Shown: piece after piece, positions 9,583 to 18,805 of the stretch
Numbering within the stretch: position 1 is the stretch's first letter
How the letters are laid out: the number at the start of each line of letters is the position of its first letter
DNA from: Alphaproteobacteria bacterium
Lineage (GTDB): Bacteria > Pseudomonadota > Alphaproteobacteria > RF32 > CAG-239
Reading direction: 5' to 3'
Assembly (NCBI GenBank): GCA_017626035.1
Contig: JAGAJR010000027.1
Location: 23,415 to 87,414, forward strand
Length of the DNA: 64,000 nt
Position numbers and translations under genes: made by a program
Notes under the pieces: model-generated
Databases searched by the model: none
What the model was told of the DNA's origin: nothing
Seen by the model: the letters and a program-made list of their open reading frames with translations, nothing else

Positions 9583-10791
9583 ATGGAATATAAAACAATC
9601 AATGATTTGGGAAATTTGAACGGCAAAGTAGTTATGCTTCGTGCCGATTTGAATGTTCCTATGGATGAAAATTTTAACGTCACCAACACTGCCCGTATTG
9701 ACCGCACGGTTCCGACCATTAAGGAACTGATGAACAAAGGGGCTAAAGTGGTTGTTGTTTCTCACTTCGGCCGTCCGGAAGGTAAAGGCGATATGAAAAA
9801 CTCTCTTTCCCATATCGTAAAAGATTTGGAAAAATCCCTGGGCAAGAAAGTTGTTTTTGTTGATGATTGTATCGGCCCGAAAGTTGAAGAAGCCGTTAAA
9901 TCTTTGCGGAATGACGAAATTCTCTTGCTCGAAAATCTTCGTTTTTATAATGAAGAAAAGAAAGGCGATGAAAAATTTGCCGAAGAACTGGTTAAACCGG
10001 TTGATGTTTATGTTTCCGATGCTTTCTCTACCGCACATCGTGCCCATGCTTCCATGGTTGCGGCAGCCAAACTGCGTCCGGCAGCTATGGGACTGTTAAT
10101 GGCTGAAGAAGTAAACGCTCTGTCCAAAGGCTTGAATGATCCGAAACGCCCGTTAATGGCCATTGTCGGCGGTTCAAAAGTTTCTACAAAATTGGATTTG
10201 TTGAACAATTTGGTTAAAAAAGTTGATAAATTGGTTATTTCCGGCGGTATGGCTCATACCTTTATGAAAGCCAGCGGAATTGACACGGTCAACGAAGCTA
10301 ACTCTTTGGTTCAAATGGATATGCTGGATACATCCAAAGAAATTATGAAAACGGCTAAGGAAAACAACTGTGAAATCATTTTGCCTCTGGATGTTGTTGT
10401 TTCTAAAGAATTCAAGGCCGATGCCGAACATAAAACCGTTGACTTGGAACATATTCCTGCCGAAGGTTGGATTTTGATGGATGTCGGTGCTAAAACCGTT
10501 GAATCTATCAATAAAAAACTGGAAGAATGCAAAACTTTGGTTTGGAACGGTCCGCTCGGTGTGTTTGAGTTGAAACCGTTTGACAATGCCACCAACAAAG
10601 TTGCCGAAAAAGCCGCTGTTTTGACCGGAGAAGGCCGTTTGATGACGGTTGCCGGCGGCGGAGATACGGTTTCCGCTCTGGAAAATGCCGGTGTGGCTAA
10701 GAAATTCTCTTATATTTCTACAGCCGGCGGTGCATTTTTGGAATGGATGGAAGGAAAAGAACTTCCGGGTGTTGTTGTTTTGAAAAAATAA
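9583..10791 (+). CDS. pgk: Phosphoglycerate kinase
   Basis: 402 residues: transfers phosphate from 1,3-bisphosphoglycerate to ADP. N-terminal substrate domain with LRADLNVPMD (about 20-29) and SHFGRPEGK; the hinge region is followed by the nucleotide domain with VGGSKVSTK and the glycine-rich TVAGGGDTVSALE near 350. The AAGGATAAG site is well placed before the ATG. Second gene of the gap-pgk unit, closed by a terminator. Confidence 0.97.
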   Translation: MEYKTINDLGNLNGKVVMLRADLNVPMDENFNVTNTARIDRTVPTIKELMNKGAKVVVVSHFGRPEGKGDMKNSLSHIVKDLEKSLGKKVVFVDDCIGPKVEEAVKSLRNDEILLLENLRFYNEEKKGDEKFAEELVKPVDVYVSDAFSTAHRAHASMVAAAKLRPAAMGLLMAEEVNALSKGLNDPKRPLMAIVGGSKVSTKLDLLNNLVKKVDKLVISGGMAHTFMKASGIDTVNEANSLVQMDMLDTSKEIMKTAKENNCEIILPLDVVVSKEFKADAEHKTVDLEHIPAEGWILMDVGAKTVESINKKLEECKTLVWNGPLGVFELKPFDNATNKVAEKAAVLTGEGRLMTVAGGGDTVSALENAGVAKKFSYISTAGGAFLEWMEGKELPGVVVLKK

Positions 10792-10807
10792 CAAATTCCG
10801 AATAATT

Positions 10808-10840
10808 GAAAAACCCCGTTGGCAGCAGCGGGGTTTTTTG
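10808..10840 (+). terminator. Intrinsic terminator after pgk
   Basis: AAAACCCCG and CGGGGTTTT arms around a 10-nt loop, followed by a T-run. Confidence 0.88.
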
Positions 10841-10937
10841 TATAAATTCTTTACCGGTTTTTTACCAATCATCCATAAAATTAAAACAATAGTGTAAAAT
10901 AATTTAGACTTAAAGCGGATATTTTTGTCAAATTATA

Positions 10938-10965
10938 TTGTTTTTTTCGAAAAATATGCTAATAT
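10938..10965 (+). promoter_or_regulatory. Promoter for the 733-residue protein gene
   Basis: TTGTTT, a 16-nt spacer and TAATAT in a very AT-rich stretch, about 40 nt before the ATG at 11005 (AAAGGA site). The -35 is weak. Confidence 0.45.
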
Positions 10966-11004
10966 AAAAATAATTATATACAATTTCAGTAAAGGAATTT
11001 TGCA

Positions 11005-13206
11005 ATGGCTGATGAAAAACCGATGAGATCATTTACATATTCAACTGCACATGTCGGTAGCAGCTATAGCCCGGAACAAGTCGGTAAGATGTTGTCCAAC
11101 AGGGAAAAGAGAATTGAAAAAAATCTGGCTGAAATAAATGACCGTCTTCAGGGAGCTATGGATAACGGGGAAGACGTTAAAGCCATAGTCGCCGAAAAAA
11201 ATGCGATAATAGCAGAACGAAATTCCTGCCAAAAACAAAAGGAAATGTACGAGGAAAATCCTCAGCTCTATTCCAATCTGTTTGCCATTGAACAAAATTC
11301 AAAAAAATCCGAACAAGACCTGTTAGAAGAACAAAATGGCGAAAAAGCCAAGGAACCGGATAGCCAAACCATGATTGCCAGGGGCGGCAACGGGGAAATG
11401 TGTCTGGCTGTTAAAATGCAGATGGAAGGCAGTCCGTTCAGTTTTGCTCTGCGGGACGGTAAAGTAACTTTCCCGGATTCAGAAGTTTCTCCTGAACAGA
11501 TGAAAATGATTATGGACTTCCTGTGGCGGAGAGGTATCAGAGATTTTGATTTGCCTAAAGGGGCAGAGGTTGAGCCGAAAATTGCCGACAGCTTTAATAA
11601 AGCCAAAGAAAAATTCGATTCTGAAATGGTTGACCCGGGAATGGAAAACATTCAGGGTATATCCGGCCCCGGAGATGAAAATACACCGGAAGCTACGGAT
11701 GAAGAGGCAATGCTGAGCCCTGCCGAACGTTGGGCAAGGGATAATCAGGAAACAAATCATTCGGAAATTTCTGCCGGAGAAGAAGGTATGGCCGGCAATA
11801 GCGGTACTTCCGGCGGTAACAGCAGTGGAAATACCGAAGGCGGAAGTTCTTCGGAAGGTAATGAAACTGAAAAAGAGCACAAAAGTTTCTTTACTAAAGT
11901 AAAAGAAGTTTTTGATGAGCCGGAATGTCAGAAAAAAGCCGAAGCCCATATTGAAGATATGTTGTCTAACGGTTTGCATAAACGCTCCGAATATTCTTAT
12001 TTCAAACGTGCGGGAGCTTTGCGTTACGGAGATTTCGGCTGGACAGTTTACAGCAGCTATGCCAAAGGCAATGAAAATAACCTTAAATTAGACGGTAAAC
12101 GGGATAAAGACGGTAATGTCAATTCAACTTTTGAATTCCGTTTATATGTCCGTCCGAATAAAGACGGCAAAGGGGTTGACGTCGGTTACGCTATGCCGAA
12201 CGGTAAAACGGTCAGCAGCGATGTGGCGGATGAAGTGATAGCCATTCAAAAAGCTCAGGGTAACAGCCATGTCAGCTTAAAAAATATTCCGAATAATGAT
12301 TTGGGCGAGTTTCGCAAAGCCTGCGGACGTGCTTTGGTCGTTCCTGTCGGTATTGGTTTGGACAGACGCAAAGTCAAACAAATGATGAAAGAAGCCGAAG
12401 AACGCGGCACAGAAGAAGAAATCCTGAAATATGGATATGAAATGGCTTTGCAGATGGAAAGAAATGCTTTGAAGAAGTCCAAAGGGGAAAAAGAACTCAA
12501 AGACATGAATACGAGTGATGCAAAATATGCGGCAGAGTTAAAAGCGGCATATGAATATACACCGTTCCGAAATCAGTATGAAGGTGTAATGCGTAAAGGT
12601 CTGGAAGGCGAAATTAAAGACGGAAAAGCTGAAAATGTAATTGCTGCAGCTAAAGCAGTTTCTAAAGTTTATGATCTTTATGAAAATAACGGCAACTGGG
12701 GAATGGCTGTCGCCGAAATGAGTAAAAACCTTCCAAGTATGGAGCGGGAAGCTGCTAATGCCACCGGCGAAAAAAAGAAGATGCTTCAAGACGAAATAGC
12801 AAAGATTAAAGCGGCAGAAAAAGAAATAGAGAAAAATCCGGCTGTCGGAAATAAGCCGATAAGAGAATTCAGCGGAGAGCAAATGGGAATGCTGTATAAT
12901 GCAGTATCCATAGGCGGTCGGGATCAAGCTAAAAAGGATTTGGATGATGCTTTAAAGAAAAACCGTGAATTAGCCCCGGAAGAAAGAGAAAATCCAAATC
13001 AGATTATTCGTCGGATGGTTAGCGATGCTCATGATGAGGTAAGCGAAGTTTCCAATCGGCTGGAAGATAACGGTGTTAAGAGATTATATGTCCCGAAATT
13101 CGGAACCCCGACCTATGATTTTCCGATAAGACAGCAAAACAACACAAACACCAATACCAATACAAACGGTAGAAGGTCAACTCGTGGAGGGGGACATTCA
13201 CGTTAA
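11005..13206 (+). CDS. Large hypothetical protein with low-complexity linker
   Basis: 733 residues, no signal peptide or membrane segment, very charged. I do not recognise a family. Visible layout: an N-terminal coiled-coil-prone region (about 25-105); a small domain with GNGEMCLAVKMQMEG and SPFSFALRDGKVTFPD (about 130-195); an acidic linker ending in a Gly/Ser/Asn-rich tract (about 265-295); a middle domain (about 300-470, SYFKRAGALRYGDFGW); helical segments to about 700; and a Asn-Thr dipeptide run with an Arg/Gly-rich tail. It is a single-gene unit with its own promoter and terminator. Lys/Glu-rich helices and disordered linkers suggest a scaffold or secreted effector-like protein, but that is only a guess. 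Confidence 0.75.
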   Translation: MADEKPMRSFTYSTAHVGSSYSPEQVGKMLSNREKRIEKNLAEINDRLQGAMDNGEDVKAIVAEKNAIIAERNSCQKQKEMYEENPQLYSNLFAIEQNSKKSEQDLLEEQNGEKAKEPDSQTMIARGGNGEMCLAVKMQMEGSPFSFALRDGKVTFPDSEVSPEQMKMIMDFLWRRGIRDFDLPKGAEVEPKIADSFNKAKEKFDSEMVDPGMENIQGISGPGDENTPEATDEEAMLSPAERWARDNQETNHSEISAGEEGMAGNSGTSGGNSSGNTEGGSSSEGNETEKEHKSFFTKVKEVFDEPECQKKAEAHIEDMLSNGLHKRSEYSYFKRAGALRYGDFGWTVYSSYAKGNENNLKLDGKRDKDGNVNSTFEFRLYVRPNKDGKGVDVGYAMPNGKTVSSDVADEVIAIQKAQGNSHVSLKNIPNNDLGEFRKACGRALVVPVGIGLDRRKVKQMMKEAEERGTEEEILKYGYEMALQMERNALKKSKGEKELKDMNTSDAKYAAELKAAYEYTPFRNQYEGVMRKGLEGEIKDGKAENVIAAAKAVSKVYDLYENNGNWGMAVAEMSKNLPSMEREAANATGEKKKMLQDEIAKIKAAEKEIEKNPAVGNKPIREFSGEQMGMLYNAVSIGGRDQAKKDLDDALKKNRELAPEERENPNQIIRRMVSDAHDEVSEVSNRLEDNGVKRLYVPKFGTPTYDFPIRQQNNTNTNTNTNGRRSTRGGGHSR

Positions 13207-13246
13207 AATAACAAAAGCCTCTCTGTTGAGAGGCTTTTGTTATTTT
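13205..13246 (+). terminator. Intrinsic terminator of the 733-residue protein gene
   Basis: A perfect inverted repeat with 19-nt arms (13205-13223 and 13228-13246) and a 4-nt loop, GC core GCCTCTC/GAGAGGC, starting inside the stop codon. Confidence 0.92.
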
Positions 13247-13280
13247 AAAAAACCTCCCCGTAAAATGGGGAGGTTTTTCT
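13247..13280 (-). terminator. Intrinsic terminator of glgP
   Basis: AAAAAACCTCCCC and GGGGAGGTTTTT arms with a 7-nt loop, adjacent to the preceding terminator; serves the leftward glgP. Confidence 0.88.
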
Positions 13281-13302
13281 ATTGCATAAATCAGTGTTCT
13301 GA

Positions 13303-15780
13303 TTAGTCAACCGGCTTAATATGCCAGATATTCTTGGCATAATCCATGACGGAGCGGTCGCTGGAGAAGTTTCCGATACGGGCCACATTCAGAATAGCCA
13401 TTTTAGCCCATTTATTCTGATCAAGATAATCTTTTTCAGCCTGATGAATAGCGTTGGTAAAGGCTTCTAAATCAGCCAGAACAAAGTAATAATCTCTGTT
13501 CAGCAATTCTTCGTAAATGACCTTAAACAGCAAGACATAGTCTTTTTCGCAGAACATATTGGAGTTCAGGGCATTCATAATTCTTTTGATATAATCGGAA
13601 TTCTCGTAATAAGCTTTCGGATTATAGCTGTTGTTGGTTCTCATTTCGTGAATTTGCTCTTCTCTCAACCCAAAGAGATAGAAGTTATCTTCGCCGACGG
13701 CCTCTCTGATTTCAATATTGGCACCGTCATACGTTCCGACGGTAAGAGCTCCGTTAAGGGCAAATTTCATATTGCCGGTTCCGCTGGCTTCAAACCCTGC
13801 GGTAGAACTTTGAACGCTGACATTGGCAGCCGGAATAAGATGTTCGGCGACCGAAACTTTGTAATCAGGAATAAAGACCACTTTCAACATTGTGTTGGCT
13901 CTCGGATCGTCATTAATAACCTGAGCGACATTGTTGATTAATTTAATGATTAATTTGGCAAAGTTATATGACGGAGCGGCCTTTCCGGCAAAGATATAAG
14001 TCTTCGGGGCAATCGGTTTGACACCGTCTTTGATAATGGCGAGATATTCGCCGATAACATGCAAAATCGTCATCAGTTGGCGTTTGTATTCGTGAATTCT
14101 CTTGGCATGGACAATAAACATGCTGTCCGTGTCCACAATAACGCCGGAAGCGTCAAAAATTCTCTTGGATAAACGGTCTTTGTTTTGTTTTTTGATGTCG
14201 ATAAACTTTTTAATAAAGGTCTTATTGTCGACAAATTTTTCAATGCCTTCCAACAAGTCCAAATTAGTAACCCATTCATCGCCGATTGATTTTGTAATCA
14301 GGGCGGCTAGAGCCGTGTTGGCATGGAGCAGCCAGCGACGCGGGGTAATACCGTTGGTAACATTGGTAAATTTCTCCGGCCATAACTCGTAAAATTCCGG
14401 AACCAGAGAAGTTTTAATCAGTTCGGAGTGCAGTTTTGCCACGCCGTTGACGGAGAAAGAACCGACAATGGAAAGGTTGGCCATGCGGATAATCTGCTTG
14501 TCGCCTTCTCCGTAAACAATCGTAACCTTGTCCAATTTTGCCGTATCGTTGCCGAATTTTTCTCTGGCAAATTCGATAAAGCGGCGGTTGATTTCATAAA
14601 TAATCTGCAAATGTCTCGGCAGCATTTGTGAAAACAGTCTGGCCGGCCAGGTTTCCAAAGCTTCCGGAAGCAAAGTATGGTTGGTGTAAGCAAATACTTT
14701 GGTTGTAATTTCCCAAGCGGTATCCCAGTCTTGGCCGTGAACATCCATTAACAAACGCATCATTTCCGGAATGGCGATTGCCGGGTGCGTGTCATTGAGC
14801 TGAATACAAACCATATCCGGCAGGCCTTTGAAGTCGTTGCTCTTTTCCAGATAACGGCGGATAATGTCCTGAATGGCACAGGAAACAAAGAAATATTGCT
14901 GTGTCAAACGAAGTTTCTTTCCGGATTCAACCGCATCGGACGGATATAAAACTTTTGAAACGGTTTCAGTCTGAATTTTTTCCTTAACGGCTTCAATATA
15001 ACCGCCTTCGTTAAAGATGTTGATGTCTAACTCATCATCGGTTTTGGCGGAGAATAAACGCAGATAGTTGACGGATTTTCCGGCATAGCCGACAATCGGG
15101 AAGTCAAAAGGAACACCGTAAAGATGTTGGGTGTTCATCCAAACATAGCTTTTTTCGCCGTTGGCATTGGTAAAGGTTTCAACTTCGCCGAAAAGGGGAA
15201 TTTTAACAGAACGGTCAGGACGGGAAAGCAGCCAAGGAGAATTTTCTCCCAGCCAACTGTCTGCCTGTTCAATCTGATAACCGTTTTCAAATTTCTGTTT
15301 AAATAAACCGAATTGATAGTTCAGGCCATAGCCGAACCCGGGAATTCCGAGGGAGGCCATTGAGTCCAAATAGCAGGCGGCAAGCCTTCCCAGACCGCCG
15401 TTACCCAAAGCCGGGTCATATTCGGCGTCAAAAATTTCTTCCAGAGAGAAATCCGGCATTCCGTCAATTTTAATGTTTTTGATAATGTCAAACAATCCGA
15501 GATTATGCAGATTGTTTTCAAGAGAACGCCCGATGAGATATTCCACGGAGAGATAGTAAATTCTCTTTGAGTTGGCTTTGTTGTATCGAGCCATGGTTTC
15601 ATACATTTTATCCATGGCAAATTCGCGGACGGCAAGAGCAATGGCTTGTAAAGCCTCGTCTTTGTTGAGCTCGCTTGCCCGTTTACCGATAAAATATTTG
15701 ATATAATGCTCGATAGACAGCTTGAGTCTGGCTTTGTCAATTTCGCTGATAATCGCAGAATCTTTATTACTCAATCTCAT
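13303..15780 (-). CDS. glgP: Glycogen/starch (maltodextrin) phosphorylase
   Basis: 825 residues: releases glucose-1-phosphate from alpha-1,4-glucans using phosphate and pyridoxal phosphate. Family segments include ALGNGGLGRLAACYLDS (about 122-138), the QLNDTHPAIAIPEMMRL segment near 330, and the PLP site in ASGTGNMKFALNGALT near 660 with its Lys. Full length. It is a solitary gene with no glgA, glgB or glgC nearby. AGGGG is upstream of the ATG. With gap, pgk and eno also in the window, it suggests glycogen or maltodextrin feeding into glycolysis. Confidence 0.95.
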   Translation of the reverse strand: MRLSNKDSAIISEIDKARLKLSIEHYIKYFIGKRASELNKDEALQAIALAVREFAMDKMYETMARYNKANSKRIYYLSVEYLIGRSLENNLHNLGLFDIIKNIKIDGMPDFSLEEIFDAEYDPALGNGGLGRLAACYLDSMASLGIPGFGYGLNYQFGLFKQKFENGYQIEQADSWLGENSPWLLSRPDRSVKIPLFGEVETFTNANGEKSYVWMNTQHLYGVPFDFPIVGYAGKSVNYLRLFSAKTDDELDINIFNEGGYIEAVKEKIQTETVSKVLYPSDAVESGKKLRLTQQYFFVSCAIQDIIRRYLEKSNDFKGLPDMVCIQLNDTHPAIAIPEMMRLLMDVHGQDWDTAWEITTKVFAYTNHTLLPEALETWPARLFSQMLPRHLQIIYEINRRFIEFAREKFGNDTAKLDKVTIVYGEGDKQIIRMANLSIVGSFSVNGVAKLHSELIKTSLVPEFYELWPEKFTNVTNGITPRRWLLHANTALAALITKSIGDEWVTNLDLLEGIEKFVDNKTFIKKFIDIKKQNKDRLSKRIFDASGVIVDTDSMFIVHAKRIHEYKRQLMTILHVIGEYLAIIKDGVKPIAPKTYIFAGKAAPSYNFAKLIIKLINNVAQVINDDPRANTMLKVVFIPDYKVSVAEHLIPAANVSVQSSTAGFEASGTGNMKFALNGALTVGTYDGANIEIREAVGEDNFYLFGLREEQIHEMRTNNSYNPKAYYENSDYIKRIMNALNSNMFCEKDYVLLFKVIYEELLNRDYYFVLADLEAFTNAIHQAEKDYLDQNKWAKMAILNVARIGNFSSDRSVMDYAKNIWHIKPVD

Positions 15781-15904
15781 TCCCCTTTAATTTTAAACAT
15801 ACTATTTTATCCCAAACGCTAAATTAAATTGTTTGAAATATGGTTAATAATATATAACAATTTTTCAGATTTAATATATGTTATGAGAATTTTAAGAAAT
15901 AAAG

Positions 15905-15933
15905 TTGCAAAATTCTCCGTAAGTTAATATACT
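15905..15933 (+). promoter_or_regulatory. Promoter for the tolC operon
   Basis: TTGCAA, a 17-nt spacer and TATACT, 38 nt before the ATG of the tolC-like gene, whose site is GAGGTGAG. Among the best sigma70 matches in the window. Confidence 0.65.
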
Positions 15934-15971
15934 TTGACCCAAAATTAAAAAAAATATAGAGGTGAGCTTTT

Positions 15972-17330
15972 ATGAAAAAAACTTTTCTGTCGGTTCTGCT
16001 GATTGCTTCGGCACTTTCCGGGACGGCAAACGCCCAGAGTATATTTGAGGCATTGAGTTCAGCATATAACACTAATCCGACTTTACAGGCTCAGAGAGCC
16101 TATTTGAGAGCTGTGGACGAAAACGTGGCAATTGCAAAATCAGGATATCGTCCGAACGTTTATCTGCAGGGAAGCTATACGGACGCTGATGTTGACAGCA
16201 ATATCGCTCCGAAAAATCAGGATAACACCAAAACTTCATTGGCAGCAAAAGTCAGTCAGCCGCTTTTTAACGGTTTTTCTACGGTAAACGGGGTTAAATC
16301 GGCCGACAGTTTGGTGCGTTCCGAGCAGAATAACCTGTATAACGTGGAGCAGCAGGTATTTTTGGAAGCCTCAACCGCATATTTGGATGTAGTTAAAAAT
16401 ACCGCCATCGTGGATTTGCAGAAAAATAACGAAAAACTGCTTAAAAAAAGATTGGATGAAACCAAGGAACGTTTTAACGTCGGTGAAGTAACCAGAACCG
16501 ATGTGTCCCAAGCTCAGGCACGCTACTCCAAGGCCATTTCCGACCGCATCGCGTCTGAAGGCGATTTGGAAGCGTCCAAGGCTGTTTATACCAGAATTAT
16601 CGGCGAAAATCCGGGAAAATTAAATTATCCTTCCGATATTCGGGAACTGCTGCCGAAGAATTTTAATGATGCTTTGGATTATACCCGTGTTAACAACTAT
16701 TCGATTAAACGGGCAAAAGAACTCTTAAATTCAAAAACTTATGACGTGGCTGCCAATAACGGTTCCTTGCTGCCGACGGTAACTTTGGACGGAGAAGTTT
16801 CCAAGAACAAAACCTCCGGGGATATGTATGATGAAAATCCGGAAATAGATAATGTCCAGTGGGGCGTCAATATGAAGGTTCCTCTCTATTCTGCAGGGGA
16901 AACCAGAGCTAAAATCCGTCAAAGCAAATATCAAAAATGGCAGGCACAGGAACAGGTTATGGAAGCTGAAAGACAAGCTGTTTCCGATGTAACAAGTTCT
17001 TGGGAATATATGATGTCTAACAAGGCTAAAATAAAATCCATTAAAGATCAGGTTAAGGCCAATGAAGTCGCCCTTGACGGTGTTCAAAAAGAAGAGGCTC
17101 TGGGCAACCGGACTATCTTGGATGTTTTGGACGCTTATCAGGAGTTGTTGAACTCTAATGTTGAAGAGGTTAAGGCTCGCCGGGATTTCTATGTGTCAGG
17201 CATGAGTTTGCTGCTGTCTATGGGCAAATTGACTGCGGAAGAATTAAAATTGAATGTTGATTTGTATGACGCAAAGAAATATTATAAAGAAACTCGAGGA
17301 AAATGGTTGTCCTTGTCCGTTGATAAGTAA
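15972..17330 (+). CDS. tolC: TolC-family outer-membrane efflux/secretion protein
   Basis: 452 residues. Signal peptide with cleavage expected after Ala21 (TANA|QS). The mature protein has the internally repeated helical hairpins of outer-membrane efflux proteins (TYLDVVKN and GEVTRTDVSQAQARY in the first half; GVQKEEALGNRTILDVLDAYQELL in the second). It forms the trimeric exit duct for type I secretion or RND pumps; the inner partners are not in the window. First gene of the tolC-popZ pair, 21 nt before the DUF2497 gene, an order I know from Alphaproteobacteria. Confidence 0.92.
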   Translation: MKKTFLSVLLIASALSGTANAQSIFEALSSAYNTNPTLQAQRAYLRAVDENVAIAKSGYRPNVYLQGSYTDADVDSNIAPKNQDNTKTSLAAKVSQPLFNGFSTVNGVKSADSLVRSEQNNLYNVEQQVFLEASTAYLDVVKNTAIVDLQKNNEKLLKKRLDETKERFNVGEVTRTDVSQAQARYSKAISDRIASEGDLEASKAVYTRIIGENPGKLNYPSDIRELLPKNFNDALDYTRVNNYSIKRAKELLNSKTYDVAANNGSLLPTVTLDGEVSKNKTSGDMYDENPEIDNVQWGVNMKVPLYSAGETRAKIRQSKYQKWQAQEQVMEAERQAVSDVTSSWEYMMSNKAKIKSIKDQVKANEVALDGVQKEEALGNRTILDVLDAYQELLNSNVEEVKARRDFYVSGMSLLLSMGKLTAEELKLNVDLYDAKKYYKETRGKWLSLSVDK

Positions 17331-17351
17331 TGATAACGAATAGGTAAAAGT

Positions 17352-18668
17352 ATGGCAGAAGAAACTCAGGAAGATTTATCCATGGAAGACATCTTGTCCT
17401 CTATCCGCAATATATTGATAGAAGACAATGCTGACCAACAGGCTCATAAAAATGACGTGTCCGATGTTGAGGAGGATATGCCTGAGGCTCCTTTGCCGGA
17501 AGATATTGCTGCCTTTCCGGATATTGACATTCCCGATGTTTCCTCCAATGAGGATGAACCGTTGGACTTGGGAACGCTTGAACTGCCTGAGGTTGATGTT
17601 CCGTCCGTGGATGAAGAACCTCTGACTTTGGAGGATGACATTTTAGATTTGTCATCATCAATGATTATTGACGGAAAACCGCAGGAAAAGGCTCCAGTTG
17701 CCAATGTTGCCCTGACGCCGGAACCTGAAGTTTCAACTCCGGAACAGGAAGAAACAACGCTTGAGGCCCAACCGGAACTTGAAGAAGCCCAAGAGGAAGT
17801 TACCTTGGATGACATTGATTTTACGGCATCTCTGGCCGGCTTGGTTTCAGACGAGATTCAAGAGAACAATGCTGAAGAAATAAAAGAAGATGAGGAAATC
17901 TCTCTCCCAGAAATTTCTCTCCCTGAAATTGAAAATTTTGCAGAAGACGATGATAATGATCCGACTGACGGAGCATTGTTGGCAGCTGCGGCCAAACCGG
18001 AATTGGAAGCTGTTTTGGATGAACATGAAGTAACCGCGGAAGAACCGGTTGAAGAAACGCCGGCAATAGATGCTGATTTTTCGGAAACGGAAGACGCTGA
18101 ACCAATCTTTGCCCCGGAAGAAAATGTCAGAAGAGAATTTGACGCCAACCAGATTTACGAAGAGGCATCAGAGCAGCCGGTTATTGAGGAAATCCCGGCA
18201 GAGGAAGAACCTTTGGTTGACAATGATACTTTAAATGAGATTCTCAACCTTCAATCTCAAGTTAAGGAAGCGGAATCGGAACCGAAGGTTGAAACGGTGT
18301 CGGAACCTGAGAAGGAAAGTGATGCGATAGATGTTTCCGCCAGCATCATCAGCAATTTTGCCAAAATGTTTGCTGACAAAAAAGAGGAACAACCTCAGCA
18401 GGAAATTTTGCCGCCGGCTGTCGAAAGTTCTAAAAATATTGATATGCCTTTGGCAATGTCTTTAGGCAGCGGAAACTTGACTTTGGAAGATATTGTCAAA
18501 GACACGGTCAGCCAAATCGTGGAAAAAAATCTGCAGTCCGTCAACCATATTGCAACGCAGGAAATCAGCCGCCAGACAAAAGCTTGGCTGGATGCTAATC
18601 TGCCAAAGCTGGTTGAAGCCGTTGTTAAGCAGGAAATTGAACGAGTGATGGTAAAGGTTGGTAGATAA
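17352..18668 (+). CDS. popZ: PopZ/DUF2497 cell-pole organising protein
   Basis: 438 residues. The family hallmark is split: a short N-terminal helix (DLSMEDILSSIRNIL, about 8-22) and a conserved C-terminal block (about 374-438, LTLEDIVKDTVSQIVEKNL ... QEIERVMVKVG). Between them is a very acidic Pro/Glu-rich disordered region of about 340 residues, longer than in Caulobacter PopZ. In that organism PopZ forms a polar matrix that anchors the chromosome origin; the same role is inferred. The position between tolC and valS is a characteristic alphaproteobacterial arrangement. Confidence 0.85.
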   Translation: MAEETQEDLSMEDILSSIRNILIEDNADQQAHKNDVSDVEEDMPEAPLPEDIAAFPDIDIPDVSSNEDEPLDLGTLELPEVDVPSVDEEPLTLEDDILDLSSSMIIDGKPQEKAPVANVALTPEPEVSTPEQEETTLEAQPELEEAQEEVTLDDIDFTASLAGLVSDEIQENNAEEIKEDEEISLPEISLPEIENFAEDDDNDPTDGALLAAAAKPELEAVLDEHEVTAEEPVEETPAIDADFSETEDAEPIFAPEENVRREFDANQIYEEASEQPVIEEIPAEEEPLVDNDTLNEILNLQSQVKEAESEPKVETVSEPEKESDAIDVSASIISNFAKMFADKKEEQPQQEILPPAVESSKNIDMPLAMSLGSGNLTLEDIVKDTVSQIVEKNLQSVNHIATQEISRQTKAWLDANLPKLVEAVVKQEIERVMVKVGR

Positions 18669-18696
18669 TCGTAATTCGATTACCGGCCTAAAACAT

Positions 18697-18732
18697 TTTT
18701 GCCCCCAAACAATTTAAAGTTTGAGGGCATTT
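18697..18732 (+). terminator. Intrinsic terminator after popZ
   Basis: Arms GCCCCCAAAC (18701-18710) and GTTTGAGGGC (18719-18728) with one mismatch, preceded by an A/T stretch and followed by TTTT. Confidence 0.75.
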
Positions 18733-18737
18733 TGCGG

Positions 18738-18766
18738 TTTACAGCTCGCATTTTTGTGAGTATTAT
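18738..18766 (+). promoter_or_regulatory. valS promoter
   Basis: TTTACA, a 17-nt spacer and TATTAT, 40 nt before the valS ATG. The spacer contains an imperfect CTCGCA/TGTGAG inverted repeat. Confidence 0.6.
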
Positions 18767-18805
18767 ACGAAAAATTTTAAGCTTAAATACAAGGATATAA
18801 AACGA

